Below are positions 34,101 through 41,463 of a stretch of 64,000 bases of DNA, piece after piece. Positions within the stretch are counted from its first letter, which is position 1; each line of letters opens with the position of its first letter. The DNA lies in contig JAQMRL010000001.1 in assembly GCA_035578175.1 (NCBI GenBank), positions 438,605,124 through 438,669,123 on the forward strand, read 5' to 3'. The notes beneath the pieces were generated by a model that was not told the DNA's origin, searched no databases, and was given only the letters and a program-made list of their open reading frames with translations. This stretch comes from Catonia carolina. Lineage: Eukaryota; Arthropoda; Insecta; Hemiptera; Achilidae. A program made the translations under genes and the position numbers.

Positions 34101-37100
34101 TGAAAATGTTATTAACTTCAGGCTGTCTATATCAGAATGGTGAGGCAAAATGATATAGCAGAATCGGCGATAAAAAAATTGTTTTTTAAAAGCCGGCTTC
34201 TCTGAAAAAAACTATTATTGACTCGTTTTTTTTAATTTGAATTTATTGTTACAGATCGGTCGCTTATATTTGAGCAAATGCTTGTCCGGATTGTTTCTTC
34301 AATACACACCTGAAGAAGTTGTACAAGCCCTAAATAAGATTCAAACAAGTGTAAGTAATTTAATCATTTAACGTGCCAAATCAAGCCGGCGTATGTGTGT
34401 GTGCGCGCGCGTGCGCGCGCGCGCGTGTGTGTGTGTGTGTGAACAGAATATCTCAAGAACGAAACATCGTATGAACTTGAAACTTAAAACTTAAGTTAGA
34501 CACCACTTCCGGGCCCGACACGAACATTTTCATCAAAATCGATCAACCGAATGTAGTTTATTCACATAATTTTTCACTTTTTTGCGATTTTCTCAAAAAC
34601 GGCTCCTACGATTTTTTTAAAAATTGCCTCATTTATTAAATTGTTTATTCTCTACAAGATAGGGTAAGCGCCATGTCTGCTAAAATTCTTGGTGAGGTTG
34701 TTTTTACGTAATTTTTTTTTTAAGATTGCGACTTGAATATGCATTTTAGCGCAAACATTTATCCAGTAAGAGTTGTAGAGAATTCAAAATACTACAACTT
34801 TTATTTCAAACATTTTTCTGTATAACTCTTAGTTAAGCGGTAATCAGCGATTTTCTGCTTTTTTCTCACGAAATAGTGTAAAAAATCGATTTTTTAAGAT
34901 TTCAGTCTTATTATGCATTTTATGACAAAAAAGTATAATTAAATTTGTAGGAAATTAAAAGATCTACAATTTTTATTTAGAGCATTTTTCTCTACAGAGC
35001 CTAGTTTAGCGTGAAAGAGTGATTTTTCCGTATTTTTAAGTTTAACTGAGGTTAATTTTCGCTTTCCGTCTGTCACTAATGATTAAAATAAGATAATGTT
35101 TTTTGAGGTTAGTTTGTGTTTATTTCTAATGTGTTATTACTACTGTTAGGTTATATTGTTAATTGTTTGCATTGACAAGAGAAAGTTGTGTAAGTGTTTC
35201 GCACCAGATTTTTAGTTTTTTCTAATCTAATTTGTCTAATGAAAGATTTATGCTGAGTAGCTTTTTCTCAAGAAAGGTTTATGTTGGCATTGCCTCTGAC
35301 CTTAAATATCTAAATTTTTCGGGTTGTTCAGTTTCTTGCTGGTCTAATTCATATATCTCAGGAATTTTGTAAACATACTTGACTATTGTGCTTGTTGTCT
35401 CTGGAATTATAAGGATGTTTTTTTAGAGGTATAGAACTTCAAGTTGGCAGTACTGATTTCCATGGCGGCCATTTTGAAAACTGTTTTGTAATTTATGTTC
35501 AGTTTGGTTTGCCATTTTATAATGAATAGAAGACTGACGCCTGAACAACGCTTGCAAATTGTGCAGATTTATTTTGAAAATTCACATGAAAATTTTGTTA
35601 AGTGATGAAGCCCATTTTTGGTTGAATGGCTACGTGAATAAACAAAACTGACGCATTTGGAGTGAAGGTAATCCTTGAAATATTGCTAAGAAGCCTTTAC
35701 ATCCAGAAAACGTGACTGTTTGGTGTGCTTTATGGGTTGGTGGAGTCATTGGTCCTTACTTCTTAAAAAATGATGCCGGGCAGAATGTTACAGTCAATGA
35801 TGACCGCTACAGAGCCATGATCAATGACTTTTTTGTTCCTGAATTGAATCGCCTTAATGTTGGAGAGCTGTGGTTTCAACAAGATGGTGCAACATGTCAC
35901 ACAGCGCGTGCCACAATCGATTAACTGAAGGAAACGTTTGGTGAACGCATAATTTCACGTTCTGGACCTGTAAATTGGCCTCCAAGGTCGTGCGATCTAA
36001 CACCGCTAGACTATTTTCTGTGGGGGTACGTGAAGTCGCTTGTCTATGCCAATAAGCCACAGACAATTGACAACTTGGAAGGCAACATTCGCCGCGTTGT
36101 TACCAATATACGGCCTCAAATGCTGCAAAAAGCGGTCACGAATTGGACGTCTCGGTTGGATCACGTCCGAGCCAGCCGCGGCGGCCACATGCTGGAAATT
36201 ATTTTTAAATAAAAATGGCAAATAATTATCTTTAAAAAAAAACCAATTCCACTTCAATTGTTCGATTATTCTGTGTTACCTCTAAAAAAAAACACCCGTT
36301 ACTTGTTACGCGTTCGGTCTCACATTTTTGTCTGTTTGTTTCCGTTTTCGTTGGAAAGAATATGTGCAGCTGTTTACTCCGAAAGAATATGTGCAGCTGT
36401 TTGCTCCGAAAGAATATGTGCAGCTGTTTGCTCCGAAAGAATATGTACAGCTGTTTGCTCTACCAACTTCGGAACATATGAAAGGACTGTGCTGTTTAAG
36501 GTCATCAGCCGAAATGCTGGTTTAAACCTCCAGCCGCTTTACTAAGTAAAACAAGGAGCGAGATGGTTTACAAATTGCCTTCCTCACTGAGTGTAAAAGT
36601 ATGTTTAACAGCATGCCAGGCCTTTGAAAAGCATTTACTTTCCATCCTGCAAATGACACCTTCACTTCATTCACCGCAGGGTCCATTTGTACTGGGTGAT
36701 TTTTTAGTCCTGTTACCCAATTGTTAATGTCTGGTAATTTTTTTCTAAGAAAGGGATATTTTGTTTTGTGACACAAAGTTGGTAGCCCTACTCAACCGGT
36801 ATAGATACGACAGTTTGAGTTGATTCTCCTTGAGTTGCGTAAAATTTTGTGCTGTTTCCAGTTGTGTTACGAACAGAATGTCTTTTACCCTAGAACAACG
36901 GGTTTTCATTCTCGAACAATATTTTGCTACAAAATCGTATGCGAGTGTAAAAGAATCATTTCAAATTAAATTTTTTGGTGTTCCTCCACTCTATTCTAGT
37001 CAATTTCTAGGCTAACTAACTGATTTTTAGAGGCAGGTATTGTTTGCAGCAGGAAACGTAGTGGTCGACCAACTCTCTTGACAGATGACGTTAAGAGAAT

Positions 37101-39692
37101 GTGAAAACAAGATTGCTCAATTCTCCATGGAAAAGTTTACAAAAACTTTCCTCGCATGTTGATTTGTCATGTTCGAGTGCTCAGAAAGCTGCTAAAAAAT
37201 TGAAATTGTATCCGTATCACATACGATTAGTTCTAGAGCTTCAGCCTCCAGATTTAAACAAGAGATTGTTTTAGGATAAAAGACATTCTGTTCGTAGCAC
37301 GACCGGAAATGGCACAAAATTTTACACAGCTAAAGGAGAATCAACTCACACTGCCATATCCATACTGGTTGAGTAGGGCTACCAACTTAGTGTCACAAAA
37401 CAAAATTTATTTTGTTTTAGAAAAATATTACCAGACATTAACAATTGGGTAACAGTACTAAAAAATCACTCTGTATAATGATGAAATCATTACTCTCGGG
37501 GAAATAACTGTGACTATAGTCGTATCTTTTACACCTCTACTCCTTCTGTTGTTAAATGGTTCAGTCATATTATTATAATTGGCTGAACATGTGATAAGAA
37601 ATAGAACTATGACCGCAATTCAATGTTATATATTTCTAGCAACCCCCGCTCGCTTCGCTTCGCTTCACAGCAACTAATGTTGCCCAGTGGCAGGAAAATA
37701 AATTGTTTTCTGCACTTCCAGCTCTAGAAAGTCTGACATAAAGTTCTCCATGAGTGATGGAAGCACTCTTGTCTCAAATCGATGGCCACCGTTTTAAATG
37801 TTTATCCCTGCGATTTAAAAGAATTGAATAGAATGCATAGAAGAAAACCGATGGAAAAGAAAGAGACAGTTGATATGGCTGAAATAAGGGACAGTAATAG
37901 GTGGGCGCGGTACGCAGAGTAATTGGAAATATATCACTCATTCACTACCTGTCGAATGAAAACAAATTCATAAAATACAGTTTAAAAATAAAAATTTTGA
38001 ATATTTTCGAATTTTTAACGTTTTTGGAATCGAATGTTATACTTCACGTTTTTCTATGAAATATAAAAATTGAATCTTGCTTCTACCCCAAAAAATACAC
38101 CATCCAGAGGACTTTGAAAAAATTAAAGTGCTATGCACCCGATAAATTAAAACATGTGACATCGTCACAGTTTAAGTTGCTTTACTCACTTAATTAAAGT
38201 TACGTAAAGTTGCAAAATAGCCTATATTGATCAGGAAGCTCTAAGCTATGCAACAATGAAAGATTTTTTTAAATCAGTTGAGTAGTTTCTGAGATTGCCT
38301 CATTCAAACAAACAAACAGACGTTTCTTCTTTATTATATTAGTATAGATATAACATAATACAGGGTGATTCACGAAGATATGCAGAAACTTTGGGAGCCA
38401 TTTGTACATGTAGAAATATTGCAAAACGTTTATATAAACATGGGTCCGGAAATGCTTAGTTTCCGAGTTACGGCTAGCGAAAGATTTCGCCCGGATTTCA
38501 GCTCACCAGGTGAAATGAGGTCTTCCTAAAATTCTGGTAAGGTAGATTAAGGGGCGAATTCAATTTTTACTTATGGTTTTTGACCTGATAAATTGAATAA
38601 AATAAGTCCCAGAACTGTAAGTTAAATAGTTTTTGAGAAAACCAGTGTCAAATACAAAAAAAGTGTGAAAAAAAAACAATTTTTCATCTTTGTTTTTCCG
38701 GTTAATTTTACTTTGTACTGTTATGAATAAAAATTCATTTAATCAAAGATCTATTCGCTTTCTGTGTACTTTATTTACAACGGTTTCTTCAGAATAAAAT
38801 TTTCTACATGTTTTTTTCAAAAACTTTAACTGTTTCTTAGTGAAATAACAAAGTTATTCTTGCCCAAAGATGAAAAAATGTGTTTTCACTCCATTTTTTG
38901 CATTTAACACTGGTTTTCTTAAAAACTATTTAACTTACAGTTCTGGGACCTATTTTATTCAATTTATCAGGTCAAAAACCATAAGAAATGATTGAATTTT
39001 CCTCTTAATCTACCTTACCAGAATTTCAGAAAGACCTCATTTCCCCTGGTGAGCTGAAATCTGGGCGAAACTTTCGCTAGCCGTAACTCAGAAACGAAGC
39101 TTTTCCGGACCCATGTTTATATAAACTTTTTTCATTATTTTTACATGTACAATGAGCTCCTTAAGTTTCTGCATATCTTCGTGAATCACCCGGTATTATA
39201 TCCTTGCAACATAACGAAATTTCTCAGAAATTATTATTTTTTTTTATTTTATTTCAGTTGGAACACCTGACAACGAACTTCGTGAAAAAAGAAGATATAT
39301 TTGCTACATCATTTAAAGAAACTGTTGAACGTTCTATTTCAGAAGAAAAGAGATTACATGTATACGAGTTCGTACACAAAGAGATTAATCGTTTTGTAAA
39401 GAGAACGATAAAAATGAGAAAGTTTGTGGACCATTTGAAGAAATTTAGGTGGCTGTATTTGATGTTCAGTTTCTTGATGGTGTTTTATGTATTTCTTTGG
39501 GGATGCTCATGCATGATCGATTTTTTAAGTGGATGTCTCTCGTGTGCTACCAATGACTGTACCGATTTTACATCTTTTGTCCCGTTTCTTAATTCGGGGA
39601 GCCGAGCATTATTTGCTGCTGTATGCCGTAACGAGATCGGTACCAAAAAATATTACCAAACTATGACAGCACTTACTCATCCTTGCAATTAA
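16072..39692 (+). CDS. Predicted six-exon gene for a small membrane/secreted Cys-rich protein, unknown family
   Basis: My model joins 16092-16151, 20036-20107, 24388-24552, 31867-31953, 34255-34350 and 39258-39692. Coding lengths are 60, 72, 165, 87, 96 and 435 bases, all multiples of three. Every junction is phase 0 with GT...AG borders, giving 304 residues. The protein has a hydrophobic N-terminus (about residues 8-20), a Ser/Thr/Pro-rich then Glu/Lys helical middle, a membrane segment at about 225-241, and at least five cysteines after it. Exon 6 is homologous to five exons on the minus strand at 54-60 kb, which supports it independently. Introns of 3-7 kb are filled with transposons. I do not recognise the family. 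Exons 3-6 are fairly secure, exons 1-2 less so. Further exons could be missing. Confidence 0.68.
16396..16921 (-). mobile_element. Helitron 5'-end fragment, interrupted by a SINE
   Basis: Matches the 5' part (31440-31765) of the Helitron at 30465-31765, including the terminal TCCAGCCTCTC on the minus strand. A family T SINE is inserted at 16612-16809. The rest of the Helitron is absent. Confidence 0.75.
16612..16809 (-). repeat. tRNA-headed SINE family T, copy T2
   Basis: On the minus strand it starts GCCGGCCGCATTGGCGCAGT (A box TGGCGCAGTTGG) with B box GGTTCGAATCC. The body ends GACGTTAAATAAATT plus a poly-A. The insertion is in the AAAGTATTTT-rich part of the Helitron fragment. Confidence 0.88.
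16968..17232 (+). repeat. SINE family A, copy A6 (3' truncated)
   Basis: Head and most of the body are present. It stops at GGGATTGCTTAC, where unrelated sequence begins. Confidence 0.82.
17233..17368. other. Short GC-richer spacer between inverted SINEs
   Basis: About 135 bp (TTTATTCGGCTCTACAGTCC onward) with no match elsewhere here. It could be a retroelement piece. Confidence 0.4.
17369..17572 (-). repeat. SINE family A, copy A7 (tail missing)
   Basis: Reverse-oriented partner of A6, so the two could fold into a long hairpin with the spacer as loop. Confidence 0.82.
17612..18541 (-). repeat. HINE-like repeat, copy B3 (full length)
   Basis: 930 bp. The 3' end TCTGGCGTGAAACACTCCC (hairpin remnant) is at the left; the 5' end ACTTTCTCTTGCC on the minus strand is at 18541; an internal (CA)n lies at about 18371-18410. 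Confidence 0.88.
18546..18708 (+). repeat. Single-arm fragment of the fold-back element
   Basis: Matches 9110-9260 (ACCCGAGTTTGAATTGTTGC, then the CATTCTGCGTTGACC block) with moderate divergence. Confidence 0.7.
18709..19023 (+). repeat. HINE-like repeat, copy B4 (partial)
   Basis: Diverged 5' part from ACTATCTCTTGC to a point just beyond GATTTTCTTAG. Confidence 0.75.
19356..19769 (-). pseudogene. 3' end of a non-LTR retrotransposon reverse transcriptase, 5' truncated
   Basis: 137 open codons resembling the region after the catalytic core in LINE reverse transcriptases: [50 protein letters not shown], then the C-terminal [11 protein letters not shown]. The catalytic YxDD is absent because the copy is 5' truncated near 19780. 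The frame itself is unbroken, so the copy is not very old. It lies in predicted intron 1. Confidence 0.82.
19780..20035. other. Pyrimidine-rich unassigned intron sequence
   Basis: Repeated TTAATCCTC motifs but no regular period, leading into the acceptor of predicted exon 2. Confidence 0.5.
20036..20107 (+). CDS. Exon 2 of the six-exon gene
   Basis: 72 bases between TATTTTGCAG and GTAAGT. The frame consistent with exons 1 and 3 reads [11 protein letters not shown]... and is rich in Ser, Tyr and Pro. It lies in sequence that matches no repeat in the window, between a LINE remnant and a HINE-like copy. A second open frame exists across it, so the assignment rests on phase. Confidence 0.5.
20215..21172 (+). 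repeat. HINE-like repeat, copy B5 (full length, reference copy)
   Basis: 958 bp. 5' end ACTTTCTCTTGCC followed by the small hairpin CCTATATGAATATATAGG; (TG)n-rich tract at 20346-20396; 3' subterminal GGCAAGAGAAAGT, complementary to the 5' end, then the GTGTGAGTGTTTCACAC hairpin and CAGA. It lies between T-rich flanks, as expected for T-T insertion. Confidence 0.9.
21227..21847. mobile_element. Second type of TTAA-flanked piggyBac-like miniature element
   Basis: 621 bp between TTAA (21223-21226) and TTAA (21848-21851), with ends CCCTTTCTTACCC and CCCTTTCAATCCC (reverse complement of right end). A tRNA-like segment lies inside. No transposase. Confidence 0.75.
21343..21418 (-). repeat. tRNA-like segment (SINE head) inside the piggyBac-like element
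   Basis: A box TGGCGTAGTGG and B box GGTTCGATTCC in the correct order and spacing. The would-be acceptor strands do not pair, so this is a SINE head or tRNA pseudogene rather than a working tRNA. Confidence 0.6.
22171..22806 (-). mobile_element. Unclassified insertion with a 7-bp repeated end, probably a truncated non-LTR element
   Basis: Flanked by ATTTGCCCG on both sides (22162-22170, 22805-22813), a 9-bp duplication. At one end TCCTGAA is repeated three times, as in some CR1/L2-like 3' tails (read on the minus strand). No frame of note. Confidence 0.6.
23256..24158 (-). mobile_element. Element D(ii), complete, TA-flanked
   Basis: 903 bp with termini TAGTCCATCTACTG and its inverted partner, flanked by TA (23254-23255, 24159-24160). 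A TIR of about 30 bp contains AGAGTACTCCG. It is inserted in another copy of the same family in opposite orientation. No coding frame; presumed non-autonomous Tc1/mariner-superfamily element. Confidence 0.82.
24388..24552 (+). CDS. Exon 3 of the six-exon gene
   Basis: 165 bases (55 codons) after CATTTTTCAG and before GTGAGT. Acidic start, then two similar blocks ([14 protein letters not shown] and [11 protein letters not shown]) that look like a short internal duplication, and a Pro-rich end PPPSNDP. An internal ATG at 24397 could be an alternative start. It begins 96 bp after a TA-flanked element D end. Confidence 0.65.
24596..24624 (+). repeat. HINE-like 5' stub, copy B6
   Basis: Only the first about 29 bases of the family (ACTTTCTCTTGCCTATATAA), cut off by a mariner inverted-repeat remnant. 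It lies 44 bp after exon 3. Confidence 0.75.
24627..25115 (+). mobile_element. Solo long terminal repeat arm of a DD41D-type mariner
   Basis: Landmarks in the same order as the arm at 121-610: GTGATTCA, ATATAAACATAGG-like, GTTAGCGAGTTACGGCTAGCG. Diverged and without partner arm or transposase. Confidence 0.75.
25126..25442 (-). repeat. SINE family A, copy A8
   Basis: Nearly full length; the match ends in the head at GACTTTACCTCTA, losing the first about 18 bases. Contains a small internal duplication (TTAAACC). Confidence 0.83.
25484..25533. repeat. Perfect short palindrome
   Basis: TAGGTTGGGAGTAACAGCTG, TAAT, then CAGCTGTTACTCCCAATCTA around a GATAATGATC centre; one mismatch. Confidence 0.85.
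25758..26991 (-). mobile_element. TA-flanked DNA transposon with decayed transposase, termini shared with element D
   Basis: 1234 bp with inverted termini TAGTCCATGTAATTTC.../...CATGGACTA continuing to AAGCTT (about 30 bp), flanked by TA duplications. The first eight bases TAGTCCAT are the same as those of D(ii). The inside holds a transposase remnant on the minus strand and AT-rich sequence. Confidence 0.8.
25960..26579 (-). pseudogene. Broken transposase (DDE-type, N-terminal part)
   Basis: The first 137 codons are open: [15 protein letters not shown], a helix-turn-helix-like [17 protein letters not shown], then [15 protein letters not shown]. After that, blocks continue only with frameshifts and stops, including [14 protein letters not shown] and SRNKFLRK near 25990-26050. 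This order is what I know from a widespread insect DDE transposase family in the Tc1/mariner group. The catalytic half is missing. Confidence 0.72.
27152..27897. mobile_element. TTAA-flanked insertion, piggyBac-type (probable)
   Basis: 746 bp between TTAA at 27148-27151 and 27898-27901; the uninterrupted D(ii) has a single TTAA there. Ends AACTTTCCAG and CACTTTCGAG are loosely inverted. Near 27462-27520 a short frame [25 protein letters not shown] (Ser/Asp-rich) follows an acceptor-like TCTCCGCAG; it might be a leftover of a transposase N-terminus. Confidence 0.65.
28709..28870 (+). pseudogene. MADF/Myb-like accessory protein of Harbinger, N-terminal remnant
   Basis: ATG at 28709 gives [12 protein letters not shown] then TAG (28745). 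Reading through, [13 protein letters not shown] and [11 protein letters not shown] follow, the pattern of a MADF DNA-binding domain (…LYD…AW..VA). The stop replaces the usual acidic residue. The rest was removed by the internal deletion. Confidence 0.75.
28749..29069 (-). pseudogene. Harbinger transposase, N-terminal remnant
   Basis: Residues RRFSVHPYN, then [20 protein letters not shown] and DLVTPLL match the segment that precedes the DDE nuclease in HARBI1-like transposases. After about residue 75 the reading becomes nonsense at the deletion junction shared with the opposing MADF remnant. No catalytic residues remain. Confidence 0.82.
29552..29942 (+). repeat. Repeat C, copy C4
   Basis: Full length, with a clean 10-bp target duplication AACAGAAGAG (29542-29551 and 29943-29952). 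This copy best defines the family ends. Confidence 0.9.
30465..30500 (-). terminator. Helitron 3'-terminal hairpin and CTAG end
   Basis: An 8-bp perfect stem (GTGCGGG/CCCGCAC) with TTTT loop, about 7 bases before CTAG. In Helitrons this hairpin marks the end of transposition. Confidence 0.85.
30620..31090 (-). pseudogene. Helitron Pif1-like helicase, C-terminal part with one stop
   Basis: Reads [27 protein letters not shown], then LPFTFKRR, a stop (TAG at about 30782), and on in the same frame [19 protein letters not shown]...[20 protein letters not shown]. These are the last Pif1/Helitron helicase motifs ([10 protein letters not shown] and VALSR-like). The stop is where most family members have Gln. 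Earlier helicase motifs and Rep are lost. Confidence 0.88.
31155..31315. repeat. Near-perfect palindrome, about 66-bp arms
   Basis: The arm begins AACTATCCAAAATCAAATAT and the two arms meet at ATTGGAGAGGGGTCTCCAAT. One mismatch seen (TTTCGATTT versus TTTCAATTT). Confidence 0.92.
31867..31953 (+). CDS. Exon 4 of the six-exon gene
   Basis: 87 bases (29 codons) between AATTTTTACAG and GTAAAA. Reads [20 protein letters not shown]..., predicted helical, rich in Leu/Lys. Only 55 bp separate it from the end of a nested element D complex. Confidence 0.68.
32079..32965 (+). repeat. HINE-like repeat, copy B7 (full length)
   Basis: Both ends present; (TG)n at 32214-32237. A family A SINE sits directly on its 3' T-run. 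Confidence 0.88.
32966..33292 (-). repeat. SINE family A, copy A9
   Basis: Full length, tail towards 32966, head CACCGGATTGGTCTAGAGG at 33292. Confidence 0.87.
33293..33684. other. Unassigned intron sequence
   Basis: Contains a short GC-rich stretch (GGGCGGGCGGGCGGGCGCG). The first bases resemble 9095-9120. No gene seen. Confidence 0.5.
33685..34016. repeat. Degenerate (GA)n microsatellite tract
   Basis: About 330 bp of GAGA with GGGA and GATA interruptions. The Ser/Leu-rich minus-strand frames across it are artefacts. Confidence 0.95.
34255..34350 (+). CDS. Exon 5 of the six-exon gene
   Basis: 96 bases (32 codons) between TTATTGTTACAG and GTAAGT. Reads [16 protein letters not shown]..., then [16 protein letters not shown], with one cysteine. 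Phase 0 at both ends. A HINE-like fragment begins about 40 bp downstream. Confidence 0.7.
34391..35208 (+). repeat. HINE-like repeat, copy B8 (5' truncated)
   Basis: Begins inside the (TG/CG)n tract and runs to the 3' hairpin GTGTAAGTGTTTCGCAC and CAGA. Confidence 0.85.
35412..36299 (+). mobile_element. Deleted mariner (DD41D type)
   Basis: 888 bp between TA (35410-35411, 36300-36301). Ends A-GGATGTTTTTTTAGAGGTA and ACGGGTGTTTTTTTTTAGAG (reverse complement of right end). The transposase is broken by a deletion. Confidence 0.8.
35523..36211 (+). pseudogene. Transposase pseudogene, DD41D mariner
   Basis: Starts [20 protein letters not shown], then jumps by deletion to [15 protein letters not shown] near 35595. 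It continues with [14 protein letters not shown] and [16 protein letters not shown] to the end [12 protein letters not shown]. Stops occur after N-K-Q-N and after ATID. The helix-turn-helix part is missing. Spacing between the second and third Asp is 41. Confidence 0.85.
36354..36461. repeat. 27-bp tandem repeat, 4 units
   Basis: GAAAGAATATGTGCAGCTGT + TTGCTCC, four times with two substitutions. Since 27 is divisible by 3, one frame gives a repeated ERICAAVCS peptide, but no gene context supports it. Confidence 0.92.
36692..37473 (+). mobile_element. Deleted mariner remnant with long inverted arms
   Basis: 782 bp between TA (36690-36691, 37474-37475). Arms pair for about 180 bp, from CTGGGTGATTTTTTAGT through GTAGCCCTACTCAACCGGTA. 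The middle holds a fragment of the transposase start. Confidence 0.82.
36878..37266 (+). pseudogene. Mariner-superfamily transposase start, degraded
   Basis: [20 protein letters not shown] and the following [12 protein letters not shown] are typical of the first helix-turn-helix (DUF4817-like). A stop and frameshifts follow. Later traces ([13 protein letters not shown], [16 protein letters not shown]) stop before any catalytic residue. Confidence 0.75.
37613..38358. other. Probable old retroelement 3' region
   Basis: No usable frame. The end (AAACAAACAAACAGACG, then TTATATTAGTATAGATA) resembles common insect non-LTR 3' tails, but I cannot name the family. Confidence 0.4.
38361..39193. mobile_element. 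Miniature derivative of a long-armed mariner
   Basis: 833 bp between TA (38359-38360, 39194-39195). Ends CAGGGTGATTCACGAAGATA / CCGGGTGATTCACGAAGATA; arms about 380 bp with some mismatches. The motif order is related to 121-610. No transposase. It ends 63 bp before exon 6, so it forms much of the 3' end of that intron. Confidence 0.85.
39258..39692 (+). CDS. Exon 6 (terminal) of the six-exon gene
   Basis: 435 bases (144 codons and TAA) after TTTTATTTCAG. An N-terminal helical part contains the charged block [19 protein letters not shown], then one membrane segment (about exon residues 65-81, [17 protein letters not shown]) and a Cys-rich tail ending [11 protein letters not shown].... It aligns along its whole length with the five minus-strand exons at 54-60 kb: the TN start, KR-KM, H-KKFR-LY, the membrane segment, C-ID--S-CL and C-NEIG are shared. 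The last codons and stop lie inside the target duplication of a SINE. Confidence 0.8.
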   Translation: MEHLTTNFVKKEDIFATSFKETVERSISEEKRLHVYEFVHKEINRFVKRTIKMRKFVDHLKKFRWLYLMFSFLMVFYVFLWGCSCMIDFLSGCLSCATNDCTDFTSFVPFLNSGSRALFAAVCRNEIGTKKYYQTMTALTHPCN

Positions 39693-39693
39693 G

Positions 39694-39875
39694 AGATTTT
39701 TTTTTTTTGTTTAACGTCCGGCTGTTCCGCAATTACTGCTAATGCAGACGGTGAAGGATGAAATGATTTTTGTAACGTATGAAAATATGCCGTGCCTGAA
39801 TGGGATTCAAACCCAAGACCGCATGATGAGAGGCGAGCACGTTACCAACTACGCCAATGCGGCCGGCATGCAATT
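39694..39875 (-). repeat. tRNA-headed SINE family T, copy T3, inserted at a stop codon
   Basis: Minus strand head GCCGGCCGCATTGGCGTAGT, B box GGTTTGAATCC, poly-A at 39696-39708. Target duplication CAATTAAG at 39686-39693 and 39876-39883; the left copy contains the last sense codon and TAA stop of exon 6. Confidence 0.85.
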
Positions 39876-39982
39876 CAATTAAGGGAAGATGGCACGATGG
39901 TTTTTACTCAAAATTTCGGTTTTTGTTTTTTTTATGTTTTTCAATGGTACGTAGTTTAGGCCTAGATCTAATAGAAAAAAAA

Positions 39983-40396
39983 TTTGATGTGAAACACTCA
40001 CACAACTTTCTCGTGCCAATGCAAATAATTAACAATATAACCTAACATTAGTAATAAAACATTAGAAATAAACAAAACACTAACCTCAATAAAAATAACC
40101 TAATTTTAATCATGAGTGAAAGACGCAAAATGAAAATCTACCTCAGTGTGGCTTAAAAATACGGATAATCACTCTTTTACGCTAAACTAGGCTCTGTAGA
40201 GAAAAATAATTTGAATAAAAGTTGTAGATCTTTTAACTTCCTTAAAAATTACAGACACACAGACCAATCGCTAAAAACATGTTTTTTTGGGTTAAGGGGG
40301 TCTGAAAACGTATAGATCCGGTGAAAACTCGATTTCGAAAAATCGACATGAAAACAATACTTTCCTTCCTATATGTTCATATAGGCAAGAGAAAGT
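39983..40396 (-). repeat. HINE-like repeat, copy B9, internally deleted
   Basis: Both termini present, but the centre (about 500 bp including the microsatellite) is missing. Confidence 0.85.
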
Positions 40397-41067
40397 AAAA
40401 ACATTAAATTACGTCAAAAAAATTATTTTTTTATAAAAAAATTAAGTTTTTATCAAGTTTACACAGAAAAATTATCATGTTACCAAGAACGAATATTTTT
40501 CACAATTTTATACTGCTCGTTTTGGTGCAAAGAGAATTTTAGTTTTTAAAATATCTGCATCACTGTTTTTTGTATTCTCAGCTTTTGGTTCAGCTTTCTA
40601 AACAACTGTTGATGGGGAATTTACTTGTTTGTGTAAATTTTTTTTTGAATTGTGCCTTCTTGTTTCTTGCGTTTTCCCGTAAATTTAGATTTTTAATACT
40701 AGGTACATTTTTCTCAGAAACCAACAAACCTATCAGGATGAAATTTTTACCAGTTAATTATCTTTTATATCCACATATACCGACATTTTATGACTTCCTC
40801 AGGTGCTTCAAAAATTAGTAATACGCAAAACACGTAGAAAACATTTTGTAAAATTTTTTTTTAATCATATTTAAAAAAAATGATATGGTCCAAAGATTAA
40901 ATTGAAAAATGTCAGTAGCTCGAGAAGAAACCTGACACCTATAGTGTGTAAAGTTTAATTTCCCTATCTTTTACCAATCCTATGAAAAATGTACCTAGAA
41001 ACAGCAAATTTAACATTGACGGGATACAAAGGTCTCTCCTTAACGAAGTTCTCCAAATTTGTTTTTT
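40397..41067. other. AT-rich unassigned sequence
   Basis: An 82-codon frame at 40570-40818 has no features that support a gene. No repeat match noted. Confidence 0.5.
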
Positions 41068-41197
41068 ACTTTCTCTTGCCTATATGAATATATAGGAAGG
41101 AAAGTATTGTTTTCAAGTCGATTTTAAGAAATCAAGTTTTCACCGGGTCTACACGTTTTCAGACCCCTGAAACCAAAAAACATGTTTTTAGCGATTG

Positions 41198-41232
<35 letters not shown>

Positions 41233-41330
41233 TGTGCGTGTGTGAACAGAATATTTCAAGAACGGAACATCGTACGAACTTGAAACTTAAGTTACATACC
41301 ACTACCGGACGCGTCACGAACATTCATAAA
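41068..41330 (+). repeat. HINE-like repeat, copy B10 (3' truncated)
   Basis: 5' end ACTTTCTCTTGCC to ACGAACATTCATA; a (TG)n of about 35 bp inside. Confidence 0.85.
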
Positions 41331-41463
41331 AATTATTTTTCATGTAGTAAATAATTTCATTTAAACATTAATATTTTTAATAAATACAATTTCGTTCTCT
41401 CTGGCATTTCGTTTTCTTTATTTGTAGTGACAGTTTTCAGTAGTAAATTAGATTTATTAAATA

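Larger units (their letters stand above)
36490..37612 (+). repeat. Repeat C, copy C5, split by a mariner remnant
   Basis: 5' part 36490-36690, 3' part 37476-37612. Diverged relative to C4. Confidence 0.78.
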
